DNA of 64,000 bases from Saururus chinensis (Eukaryota; Streptophyta; Magnoliopsida; Piperales; Saururaceae). The DNA lies in the NCBI GenBank assembly GCA_035235625.1, contig CP141148.1, forward strand, positions 31,311,057-31,375,056, written 5' to 3'. The position numbers and the translations under genes are program-made. The notes beneath the pieces were generated by a model, which saw only the letters and a program-made list of their open reading frames with translations, searched no databases and was not told the origin of the DNA. Every line of letters starts with the position of its first letter. Position 1 is the first letter of the stretch. Shown here piece after piece: positions 1-10,889 of the stretch.

Positions 1-3000
1 AGTCTACCCTCTCGCTAGAACTTTCTCTCTTTGAGGCTCGGGGGCAATGGGTAGAACCTCCCCTTCTCAAAGTGTTTTCTCTCTTTGAAGCCCAAAAGCA
101 GTAGGCGAAGTCTCCCCTCTCCATGGGACTCTCTCTTTAAGGTTCATAGGCAATGCTTAGAACCTCCCCTCAGCCCAGGACTTTCTCCTCTCTAGGATGG
201 TTATCTCTCGAAACTGACACTCCCACGGTGTAGAGAACCCTCGATTAAGCTAGGTTCTCCTTTTGAATAGGATAAAATGAGTTTAAAACGGCTCCAAAAT
301 GAAGAAATAAAAGTCTACAGATAGGAAACACTCAGAGAGAGAAATGAGGTGTAAAATGAAGAAGACCCCTCCTCCTTTTATTGGGTAGGTCATACTGAAG
401 ATGCATGACACATGGCGCACATCTGCACGCATTTCTCCGGGGCACAGTGTAACATCCATAGTTACTAAACTATTTTTTTATGAAAAAGTTAGGTGTGTTG
501 AATAGAGCTCGGTGAGACGAGTGTAACGAACCTAAGAACACGTGAAACGGAGGTCAGGAGCAAAAGTTACAGCCTCTAAAAACATGCCATATGGGCTTAA
601 CCCACTCAAAATGTGCAAAATAACCCATCTATGTGGGGTCTAGTTTCGAAGGGCTCATTGATATGATTTCATCGGTACCAAGAACACGCAATTCCAACTT
701 TGGGATGAGAAGTTATCGCTTTTTGAAGTTGGAATTGAATTTTAAAGAAAAAATAATAAAATAATGAAATAACGACGTCAGTTGTGCCAGGTATTGGTGT
801 GCCATGCCAACCCGTACAATCACGACCATATGCATTGCTTGATCGCGTGTTATGTGCGTCAAGTGAGCACGGTCCAATGGACATGTGACACATGGCGCTT
901 GTCCATGTGAGCAAAATTCTTGTTCCTTGTATGCTCATACACAATTTCCTATGAATTCTCATTTCCGTTCAAACTTCCGGAGGAGTTTCCAGGGTTGTTC
1001 TGATTCCATTTTACTCCATTCAAGAGACGTTTCAACCTAAATCGAGCATGATGGACATCGTGGCAGGGTTATTTTTCTGTTTCAAGATTTCTATGGCCTA
1101 GAAACGCGACATCTAATTTTGGGGTATCCGGCGTATCAATTTTTTTCTCATGTGGGAAGTGAGGTAGGGACTTTTATCCTCTCTTAAAAGATAAATACTT
1201 ACATTGGTTATCTTTAAAAGTTTATATAGATAATTCCAGTTAAATACTTGAGTAATTTTCATGTATGTTTTGAGATTGCCTCATATACTTGTTTTATCGA
1301 GTGTTTATATCTTGAATTAAATTATGAATTAGGTTTTATGATACATGTGATATAAAGAAAATCTAGCTTCTCCATTACACTTTAATATGGTAAGATTGAA
1401 AGACAGTTTTATGGAATTATTGCTATATCAAAATGAATTTAGAAATGCGTACAATCATAACAACCAAGTTACTAAGATGAGATAAAGAAGGGGTAACGTC
1501 TCATTGGAACAAGCGACTAACCGTACCTTTATAAACATTATCAGTAACACAACCATAACTTATAGAGGGGAGGCTAGGATTTTGAAAGGTTGATCTTCGT
1601 GGAAGATTGTTTGAAGTAAAGAAAAAGAAAAGAAAATTCCCATTTGAGTCTGGAATATAAGAGATTTAATTGTCTTGAGCTTTGATTGGTAGATATACCG
1701 ATAGAGTTCCATAATAGAGAGTACACAGGTATAATCCAGTTTGGAATCAGATACACGGTACTCACATTAGCATGGTGAGCCCCTAACAAAGGGTAAGACC
1801 CCTATTTAGCCCCTAACGAAGGGTACCTATCAAGGCTACGCGCGCTACAGTAGAGAGTATCATGAAAAAATTCTCTGCTCTCTAGATCCCAGTGCCCCAT
1901 GAACACGGGTGGCTCTTCCCTCTACAAGCATAGAGTGTTTTACGGAAAATCTATAGAGGAGTAAGAGGTCACTGCTTTGTACCTGCAACAAATTCTTTAT
2001 AATAGAATAAGTGTCTAGGACACTAGTAGTAGGCCATGAGAGCTTACAAACCCTAGAAGCATCTTCGATACTTAGGAAGAAGCCATATGGAAGTTTTTGG
2101 GTGAGGGAAACCCTTACTGATTCTTTTGAAAAATATTATTTATTTACTTGATCATGTGATTTAAAAACTTCTAGATGTTATTTTTGTGTATGATAGGATA
2201 AGTACTCTTACTTAGTATTTTAAAATACTCACCACCCCCCAGACCTTGCAGGACCCATTGTGGAATAGATGTGGGTAGAAGAGACCAGTAAAGGCACTTT
2301 TTTGGGAGATTCAAGTGGTGACTAAGGAGTTTACGATTGCACCAGTAGTTCCTAAGCGCACTTTCAATCTTTCAGCTTGAGAAGACTTGTTTATATCTTT
2401 ACTTGTGTGATTGTACACATATAGTGTATTTCCTCGGAAATGAAGTATATTATGTTACGTTTATGTTTCTATGTTTCCATGTCGTAACCCGAGCAAACTC
2501 TAATTATAGTTTTTAACTCTCTATATGTTTTTTTTAAATCTTGGGCCGTGACACAGTGTGTGGCTTGAATCGATGCACCACACTCGTGTTGAGGCATTGC
2601 ATGCCTTCCGACGTGCTAGTGTCAACCTGAGTCAATGTTGATTGATGCCACACTAACACAATAAATTATTTCATTTTATTTTATTAAATCAAATTTGATT
2701 TCAAAATTCCAAATGACTATAATTCTCTACCCTAAACTTGGACGTGCATGTTCTTGGAACCAATGGACTCATATCGAAGAGCCCTACAAAACAAGACCCA
2801 CATAGGTATGTTATCTAGCATTTCTAAAAGTAGGGCCCACTTGTGACATGTTTTCAAGGTCGAAGCCTATGATCCTAACATCTGATGGTCGTATTCTTGA
2901 GCTTGATACGAAGTCGAGCCCAAGCAATGCAATGAAGTCTTACTACTTCATTTGTACAAAATTCCTCAAAAAATTAAATATTAAACTTGGCCCCTCACAA

Positions 3001-3028
3001 TAAAGTTATAAGAGAACATAATGTAACA
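1..3028. mobile_element. Old LTR relic, split by a nested LTR at 448-2553
   Basis: Bases 1-447 and 2554 to about 3028 look like two halves of one LTR. The phrase 'ttggaaccaatggactcatat' near 2755 matches 'ttggtaccattggactagta' near 15537 in the clean solo LTR at 14044-15823. The block of 'ctaggttctcc' and 'tagagaaccctcgatt' near 230-260 resembles the 'agaaccctccatcgcgtaga' block near 14918 of that LTR. The right end is placed at 'atgtaaca' (3028) by analogy with the ttaca ends of the other LTRs. The left end lies outside the window. No reading frame of an internal domain is visible. The superfamily (probably Ty3/gypsy, from LTR length and the TGTAAC-type ends elsewhere) is inferred. Confidence 0.5.
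448..2553. mobile_element. Solo LTR, about 2.1 kb, nested in the relic LTR
   Basis: It starts tgtaacatcc and ends ggccgtgaca, the TG...CA layout of an LTR with partly inverted ends. The right flank is cagtg, and cagtg also occurs at 445-449, overlapping the left terminus by two bases. A 5-bp target duplication is therefore likely but not clean. It contains 'aaaatactcaccacccccc' near 2222, a motif it shares in the same orientation with the LTR at 38046-42060 ('gaaaatactcattaccc', 41529). Near 660-690 the phrase 'catcggtaccaagaacacg' is the reverse complement of a phrase in the 14044 LTR, so this copy is inverted relative to that one. There is no internal retroviral-type domain, hence solo. Confidence 0.65.
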
Positions 3029-4033
3029 AAAACACTCCTCTAAAAGACACTACATGTCACCCACTTTTCCACTAAAGAACTAAGCAATAAAAGCTTACAA
3101 CTCATCATACAAGTTCAATGTTACCATTGCTAGTTGATTTAGCATAAATTCATTTCATTCAAATTCAACTTCAAGTTTATGAGGTTTTGGATGGGGAAGG
3201 CTTTGTTCACTGCCTTTTTGCTTTTTTGCAATGTAACTCTTGTAGCTTTCCTATAGAGATTTTGTGTCATATTTTATTAAACATATGGTGAGATATAACA
3301 TCATCCAAACATTATCTAATACATGCTAATGCTTTACTATTCTCCTTCTTCCAATCTTCATAGGATTTATCTTAAATTTCTTCTTGTGAGTATGAAGATA
3401 TTTAATGTTGGCCTTCATAATAAGTCAATTAGCCCCACTGAAAGTAAACATTCTTGTGGTGTTACCCTCCATATTTGATTTAGACTAAGGCCACCTTCAA
3501 CTAAAGCTCTAATGCAATTTTGCTGGGGTAAGCCAATTGTTTCTCCTCGTACTAGCCAAAGGAATGAAAATTTAAGCCACACCTCCACAACCATATGGGG
3601 TCATATTCATGCTTATAACATCTAGAATGCATTTAGCACACCCATAATGTTCACAAGATTAACATTCTAAGAGGCAATATAGGATAAGAACTACTACACC
3701 TGCACCAAAGCTCGTCAAGTATCCACACAACATCTTGTATGAAAGAAATTTAATACATCCTCCTTCTACCTCAGATAGCTTGGAAATACGAATCTAAGCA
3801 ACAAGCGACATACCAATGGACCTCTCTAGTTCAACTTAGCTTAAGACCATATAATTTGTTGAATTAGTATATGAACAAAGAATCAAAGCTCTTTAGTGTC
3901 CGCTGAACACCTTGTATGATTGAAATCTAATACAACCTCCCTTCCTTCGTCATTTATACTACACGGGGTGCTTACTAAGCCTTGATAAATCATCCACCAA
4001 AGTGAATATAGAGCAACTAGCCCATACCTAAGC
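3029..4033 (-). other. Gene-free stretch, possible copia integrase scrap on the minus strand
   Basis: No intact gene. On the minus strand around 3970-4015 one frame reads IFTLVDDLSRLSKHPV. This resembles the start of the Ty1/copia integrase core (family pattern F-x-x-x-VDD-x-SR). The flanking frames are broken by stops and the rest of the domain was not found, so this is a weak call. Two related phrases, 'cacaacatcttgtatgaaag' near 3727 and 'gaacaccttgtatgattg' near 3905, suggest an internal degenerate repeat. Confidence 0.3.
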
Positions 4034-4645
4034 TGTCACGCCCCGACACTGCCCGACCCGAGCCGAACCCGGTCCAAGGGTCGGTCCAGTGCACGAGGGT
4101 GATGGTATTGAAAACTGTTAAAGAAATAGTGGAAGACTTATGCCCTTACCATGGACGGTCTAATTAACGGAGTTACGTACTACTTTGAGCAAGAGTAAAT
4201 AGGTAGAACCAAAAAATTTACTTAAACTCTAAATTAAACTACAAATCTCAAACCCACATACTAATAATCCATAGCCAACACACTTGGCTTAAAATAAGGT
4301 TTCAAATAAAACTAAATATATAATATATCACAAGTCTGAAACAAAAATCACTCTACAAGGGTTCTAACATCATAACAAAATAATCAGAGAGAGATGCAAA
4401 ATCTAGTGGCCTCCACTCCTACTCCCAAGCTCTCCCCGACCTTTCATCATAAAAAGGATCCTATTCGACTGCATGTCACGCCATACAACCCCAAAACAAA
4501 ACAAGGAAAGTGGGGTGAGTATAAAAACTCAATAATGGTTTGAATACAACTATAATAATCAGAAAACACGACGGTATGAAAATGTAGCAATTCAAATCCA
4601 AAATTAACATATTATACCACTTTCAGATCATTTACTAGCTAAAAC

Positions 4646-5431
4646 CATGGAAGGCCGTATCGGTCGATATGGCCCCGTATCGACCGATACGTACCCGTAT
4701 CGGTGGAGACCGATACGGGTACGGGGGGTGGTACGCCCCCCACAGTGAATCGCGATACGTATCGGTCGTATCGCCTGTACCATATCGATATGGCTGATAC
4801 ATATCGATACTGTATTAAAAAATATTTTTTTATTTAAAAATTTATTTTTAAATTAAAAAAAAATTTCAAAAAAAATATTTTTAAATTAAAAAAAATAATT
4901 TTTTTCAAAAAAAAAAATTTTTGATTTTTTTCTTAAAAATGAAAACACAATTTGAACCCAAATTTTTTAAAATTTAAAGTTTTTTATATTAAAAATAATA
5001 TTTTTAAAGTTATATGAGATCAATACGGTAGGTTCATGCAATTTATATAATTATTTTTTTTACATATAGTGCTCCATAAATATACATTTATTTAAACGAC
5101 TCATATTAAGTATATTATTTATTTTTAAAATAAATTAATTTTAAAACACTTAATAGGGAAAGAATGACAAAAAATTTGTATAAGACGAAGAACATAATAG
5201 TGTATGGTTCTAAATGAACTAATTTTAGAATACCCGTATCGATTGATACGACATTATACAGTTTTATTATACTCTAAAAGAAATATTATAATAATATATT
5301 ATTCGTTATAATATTTTTTTATGTTTATAAAAGGGTTTATGCCCATTTCGACGCGTACCAAGCGTATCATCGGCGCGTACCCGTATCCATAGTCATCGAT
5401 ACTCTCGTGCGTATCAATACAGCCTTCCATG
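4646..5431. mobile_element. Non-autonomous TIR element rich in gtatcg motifs
   Basis: The ends are inverted: catggaaggccgtat at the left, and the reverse complement of the right end is catggaaggctgtat. The flanks are gctaaaac on both sides (4638-4645 and 5432-5439). The duplication is 8 bp, or 9 if the ambiguous c is counted to the flank. Eight bp would suit hAT, nine would suit Mutator. The subterminal 100-150 bp on each side is packed with gtatcg/cgatac steps such as 'ccgtatcgaccgatacg' (4674). The middle, about 4815-5340, is almost pure A/T. It has no coding capacity. The clean ends and target duplication make this one of the safer element calls here. Confidence 0.8.
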
Positions 5432-5589
5432 GCTAAAACCCCTATCTAACCGTAAACATAAGAACTAACTTGCATAAGACATACCTATCAAGTAAAGTCA
5501 TAAATATTCAAGTTATAACCTAACATGCATCCCCACATATGTATTTGTTCATATCTACTCAAATCAAGCATGATAATCTCATAAATCAC

Positions 5590-5850
5590 ATAAGAAGTGT
5601 CCTTCATACCCTTTCTGATCATTCAACCATATCACCTATACCTGCATAATAGTATCACATTTGCACACTTTCTGATCATACATTCATATCACATAAACAT
5701 GCATAATAGTGTCTCATTCACACACTTTCTGATCATGCATTCATATCACATAAACCTGCATGAGATGTATCTTTAACATACATTTTAGATCATGCATCAA
5801 CATCATATAAACCTGCATGAGATGTATCTCTAACATACATTTCAGATCAT
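5590..5850. repeat. Degenerate tandem repeat, about 55-60 bp
   Basis: The phrase 'catatcacataaacctgcat' and variants recur at about 5630, 5685, 5744 and 5803, each followed by a short variable 'agtgtctc/agatgtatct' part and a 'tctgatcat/tagatcatgcat' part. The block lies inside the LTR-like sequence starting at 4034. Confidence 0.65.
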
Positions 5851-5934
5851 GCATTAATATTCTAATTCATCATGCATGTATAAGTGTCTCACACACACCA
5901 GTCTAACATGCAAGTCCACACACAGAGAGAATAA

Positions 5935-6245
5935 ACTTGCTCTTCAAGGCCAAAGCCCTCGAGCAAACCCATACTAAATAGACATGCTCCTCAAGGCTAA
6001 CGCCTTTGAGAAAACCCTCCTCAAGGCCAATGCCTTTGAGCAACCCCTGCTCCTCAAGGCCAATGCCTTCGAGCAACCCCTGCTCCTCAAGGCCAATGCC
6101 TTCGATCAACCCTTGCTCCTCAAGGCCAAAGCTTTCGAGCAACCCCTACTCCTCAAGGCCAACGCCTTCTAGCAACCCCTGCTTTTCAAAGCCAAAGCCT
6201 TTGAGCAACTCCTGCCCATCAAGCCTAAACTCCCGGGCAACCCTA
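5935..6245. repeat. Minisatellite of about 30-33 bp
   Basis: At least seven head-to-tail copies built on 'ctcctcaaggccaatgcctt' plus 'cgagcaacccctg'. Because the unit is a multiple of three, both strands stay open and one forward frame reads repeated LLKANAFEQPL. I regard this as LTR filler, not a protein. Confidence 0.85.
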
Positions 6246-6990
6246 CTTGTCAAGACCGAAGTCCCAAGCAACAATACTTGGTAAGACGGTACACTCGGAC
6301 AAACCAGCAGGATTTATAGGGTCCAGATAATCTCAACAACTAATCTCATCCGCAAGATAAGTACACAACTCGTTCCCACATAACTCAATTTGACTCAAAT
6401 CAACCCGAGGAGTATACATGTTCCACACAGGACTTAAATCGAAAACATGTCCTTTCGGACCAACCAAGTTCCGATTAATTCACCGAGCGATTAATCTGGC
6501 ACGCAATCTCAACCATTGCATACAATTGATTAATTCCGGTTAAACATAAGTAAAACTTCATCCATGAATACCAATCCATGATTCATGATGCATGATGCAT
6601 GATAGCATGATATATCTGTGAGCAAGACCTACGTGGGTTCCAACACATGGAATGTGCTCCCAATCAGTCCCCTCATGCATCATAATCAAGGCATAATTAA
6701 CTACAATTACATAGTAAATTCCTCATTAGTGTGTGTATTCATGCATAATCTAAGCACATGACCAATGTTTGATATAAACTCATAAGACAATATATGCATG
6801 CTTAAACACATTCAAAACAATGATTCCAAACTGAAATCAAAGCGAAATCCACCATAAAGCTAAAATCCATCCATGTGAAATCGAACTTTCATTCCTGCAA
6901 ACATGATTTTTCCACATATTAAGCCACAACATGATCACATCAGTGATTCCTCCAATTGAAAAGTTCATTCTGATTAAAAAGTCCTCTGAT

Positions 6991-7379
6991 TGAGTAGTGT
7001 TCGCACGATGTGAGAGAAGATTTTTAGACCTATTTGACCAGACATTGAAGATTATGGTTTTTTTTGTTCTGGAACGAAATAGCAAAAAACACTTCGGCCT
7101 TAGTTCTGGAATGAGTTTTTTTTTCAAATTGAGTTTAAAATTGTACACCCTAAAGTTGGCTCATCTTTGTAGCGAGGTTCCGTTTGCAGTGATCCCGGTA
7201 AAGGAGTAAAGTTTGTAGAAAAGAAGCGGACGAATGAGGGGCTAATTTGGCTTGGAGAACATCAACGGTAGTTTTGTGGTAAGGCCTTTAAAAAAATCTG
7301 CATTGGATATTTCCATGCAAAATTTTTTATTTGGTGTGTATGAGAGCACACGACATAAGCAATCGAAGCAGACTATCAT
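6991..7379. other. Unassigned stretch, possibly the left edge of the MULE
   Basis: The solo LTR at 7380 inserted here and duplicated atcat, so this sequence was contiguous with the MULE sequence that resumes at 10636. A short palindromic cluster 'gtgtgtatgagagcacac' (near 7335) is of the kind common inside the MULE. No terminal inverted repeat matching the 21.4-21.65 kb side could be seen by eye. Confidence 0.35.
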
Positions 7380-10300
7380 TGTCACGACCCGGATTTTTAA
7401 AAGTATTTTTAAATAGCAAAAATGGTAAATAGCAATAATTTTTTTCCTTCAATACAAAACAAATAATTCGATTAAATATTCAGGCCATGATAAATGGGGT
7501 TCACAAATATCGATATCAAATTATATGATATTTACACGTCTCAAAATTTCAAGAACAACTCATCCATCTAAGTACAAGTCCCTCATTTGTCTAAAAATAA
7601 ATAACAAGTTGACTCTCACGTTAAAGGTACACTAACATACCGGAGTTGCAAATACGCAAAATCTTCTTCTTGTGCTCACCTTTCTTGGTTTCACTTGTTG
7701 TCGCCTAGAGAATCTGCACCCAACCAAACGAAGCAACCACAACAACAATAATAGAATCTCTCCACCTTCATGAGAAGAGCTTCCAAAAGACAAAAGGTTT
7801 TATTAATATTTTTCGGATCAGGCCAACATCACCCGATGTTAGTTGCCTACGTACTCATCAGACAACATCTCCAATGTTTCCAACAAGATCAGATCCAGAC
7901 ATAGTTCTACCTAAAAACTACTATATCCTAAGAAGCATAGCATTACACATGCAATGCTTAGGTATTTTTAACCAACCTACATTTTAGTAAGTCTTTTAAT
8001 CATTCCACTTGTCTAATTAACAAGTAATATCAAACAATGTTATTAATTACCTCACATCCCTTGTTTGATAATTAATACTATCAAATCTGCAACTCAAAGA
8101 TGACTCACCCCTCGAGAAATCTCTAGACATGGTACTCCAACCTTGGAGTAGACTGCTTAACAGCAGCTTGACCCAAATCTCCAGGGCTCTCAATAACCTA
8201 CCACGAATCTGGAGAAGAGGATCCAAACTGTGCTCATGGACACAAATTGGCAAGAAGTACAAGCCTTTCATGATGCTCATACAACTCCACTTTTCATATG
8301 TACTAAATAGTCCTGGGAAGACCTACGTGAGACCCGTGGTAAAGACCCTCTGGTCAATACCCAAACCATCGTGGCGATGAAGAAGCATATTGCAATCTCC
8401 ACCATCCCAACTCTGGGAGAAAATGTCTTATAAGATATTACTAATGTATCCATAGAAGCCTTAGGTCCTTATGACCATTGACTCCCCCTGAATATCTGAA
8501 ACTTAGACTAGATTATTTCCATCCAATCAAGTATCCGCTCAACCATTTGGGACCTCTTCGCCTTATAAATCGGCCCACTAAATAGCTCATCCACTGAGCT
8601 TTGACTCAAAGAACATCTTGTAACCATCCTTAGTTCATTAACCAAGGCAAAATTCTATGTCAGGGCCCCGTTCACTCCATGAACTGGTCCCAACCCTAAA
8701 GAGGGTATTTTAGTCATTATCTTGATTAGGTGTTCTCCCCAGAATCCAACGGCAACCCATGTCTCTTGATTAACCTTCATTAATCTTAAGTTACTGATAT
8801 AAATCAAACATCAATAATAAAAGCATGCATCAGTATAATCAACATAAATAATATGCATTCACACCAATGCATAAATAATGAATAAAGGCCTGTTGCACTC
8901 ATTTGCAAGGCTAGGGCTCAGTTAGTTCAAGCCCAAGAGTGTAAACAACTATAACGCATCCCGCGAGTTACATATAAAATACTCTAGTTGTTCGATGTAC
9001 TCGATTGCAAACACTTGTAATACGCTGCCTTAAACCTTGAGAATTAGGGTTCCTCCCTTTGTTCCCATGACACTATGACCTGACAAGGTCTTCATGTCAC
9101 TTACTAGTCACACCCCTTTCTTTTGAAGCCATTCCACGTCACTATAGCGTACCCTAACGCTTAGTGGTTAGGTTATTAGTTTCGACAGAAATGGAACATA
9201 CTTCCCTTAAGGGAAAAAGGGTCAATTAACTACTCAATGGAATTTTTTTCTCACTACATGGTTTGGCTTATAATTAGGTTACACATCAAACTCTCACTGA
9301 GAATTTTTATCAATTTTTTTATCAACTCATTGCCCCTGAATCGGAGCCCCAAAGTCAGGTAAGTGGTTTACCCACAATAATTTAACTATAAGGGGTAAAA
9401 AGGTCATTTTATGGTCTCTGGGATTTTTCCATGAGCTGAAACTTGGTCACCACACTCAAAGCTCTCTAAATATCTATTGATAATTTTTCTATTTTTTTTT
9501 CCGATAAGAGAAGAGCCCTGAACTGGACTCGGTTTAGTACCTCTTCTCCGGCCCGGCTCGCAGATTTGGCCCGGGAACGGGCAGAACCCGCAAACCCGCC
9601 TATGAGTTGTCTTCCTCAAGAAGATGCCCATAGTGCAGCAAGGCAGCAACCGGATTGAATCTAGCTGTCGCCGGCCTGGAGTTCCGATACCGGCAGAATT
9701 CTTCCGCCGGGGAACAGCCAGATCCGGCCTTCCGAATCCAAAGCAAACGGCCGGTGCAACCTAGACCCGCGCCATCTCTATGTCCGGCCAGAGGCATTTC
9801 TGCATCTAATGGCGCTCCCCTGGCTGCCATGGCAGGGCAGCCGGCCAGGGAACAAAGCGCCCCCTTTTTTAAAAAAAAAGTGACTACCCGGTGGTAGCCA
9901 ATCCGCCGCCACCATGGGCATCGGATCCAAGGCCGCCATGGCCAAGGCCAAGACCAGCTCACACCTCCAGCCATGGGTCTAGCCACCAGCAATCAGCCGG
10001 TGACTGGCTGACAGTCAGAAAACAAACACAAAAAGTGAACAATGATTGTAGAAATCACTATTTACATCATTTACAAAAATGATTTATATTTTAATAATAA
10101 AATATCTCTAATATCAATTCAAAATCCTACCTCGAAGGCCGAGTTGTCGTTGATCCACTGTCGCCAACTCTTCGTCGGAGTCTCACCGAAAAATTCTCTC
10201 ATTTCCTTCACCGTCCCAAAAAGTCCTAATTCTTTTTTATAGGCATATGATTAGGGTTCTTAATCCATAAGGAGTTGGGTCAAAATCTCCTCAATTCGGC

Positions 10301-10630
10301 AACCAAATTGGGCCCCAAAAACACAAATTTGGAATACTAATTGATCAGGCCCATATAGTGACTTAAACGGATAATTCACGCGTCCAATTTGGGTAAACGG
10401 GCCCTGCATAATATGTTCAACTTCGAATAGTCATATCTCCCTCATCCAAACTCTGATTTACACATTCTTGGTGGTGTTTCTAAGCTCTTTCTATCTACTT
10501 TCCATCCATATAGATTTTAGTGACAATTTTTAAGCATTGATTAAGTTATTCCAATGAGAAGATTAAGGGGTCCAACACCCTAATTTCCTGTGGTTAACTT
10601 TGGGAATTTAGAAAATTCCCGGATGTTACA
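7380..10630. mobile_element. Solo LTR, 3.25 kb, target duplication atcat
   Basis: It starts tgtcacgacccgg and ends cccggatgttaca. The flanks are atcat on both sides (7375-7379, 10631-10635). There is no internal retrotransposon domain, so this is a solo LTR left by recombination. The segment near 7815-7920 ('caggccaacatcacccgatg', 'gttgcctacgta') matches 14275-14370 of the LTR at 14044, so the two belong to related families. A GC-rich part (about 9500-10020) creates open frames on both strands that I do not believe encode anything. The long length suggests a Ty3/gypsy element, but that is inference. Confidence 0.85.
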
Positions 10631-10889
10631 ATCATTTGGATAGAAAGACAATAAGTCATATATCGTGTGTTCGATAAGATGCTAGCAACACGATATTCAA
10701 CCTTTATGATATCGTGTATGAGAGTTCTGCTTCACGTATGTTCAATAACATGATAGATATATTTATCGTATAAATAGAAGTTAGTTAGATAATGTTAATC
10801 GACGCGACTATTGATTATGATCATGACCTATTGTTGATATACATATATTTATCTAATGTTGTCGACATAAAGTTAGAGTATTACATCAA

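Larger units (their letters stand above)
4034..6990. mobile_element. LTR-like sequence with clear left end, right end lost
   Basis: It begins tgtcacgccccgacactg, like the solo LTR at 7380 (tgtcacgacccgg). About 470 bp in, it has 'ggggtgagtataaaaactc' (near 4511), the reverse complement of the 'gagtattt..atactcacc' motif of the oppositely oriented LTRs. It carries a later 786-bp TIR element (4646-5431) and two tandem-repeat blocks (near 5600-5850 and 5935-6245). No matching '..ttaca' end was found, so the right limit is only where similarity in style fades. The left flank taagc recurs at 7356 after 'acgaca', but the sequence before it does not look like an LTR end. Confidence 0.45.

Noticed and set aside
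5903-6284. Open frames on both strands with repeated LLKANAFEQPL-like residues
   Set aside because: They are produced by a 30-33-bp minisatellite inside an LTR-like sequence. The period is a multiple of three, so all frames stay open.
7356-7360. Taagc as a second target duplication that would end the LTR starting at 4034
   Set aside because: The sequence before it (gagagcacacgaca) does not resemble the end of a related LTR, and a 5-bp match is common by chance.
9404-10082. Several 60-130-codon open frames on both strands
   Set aside because: They lie in the GC-rich part of the solo LTR at 7380-10630, overlap on opposite strands and match no family.
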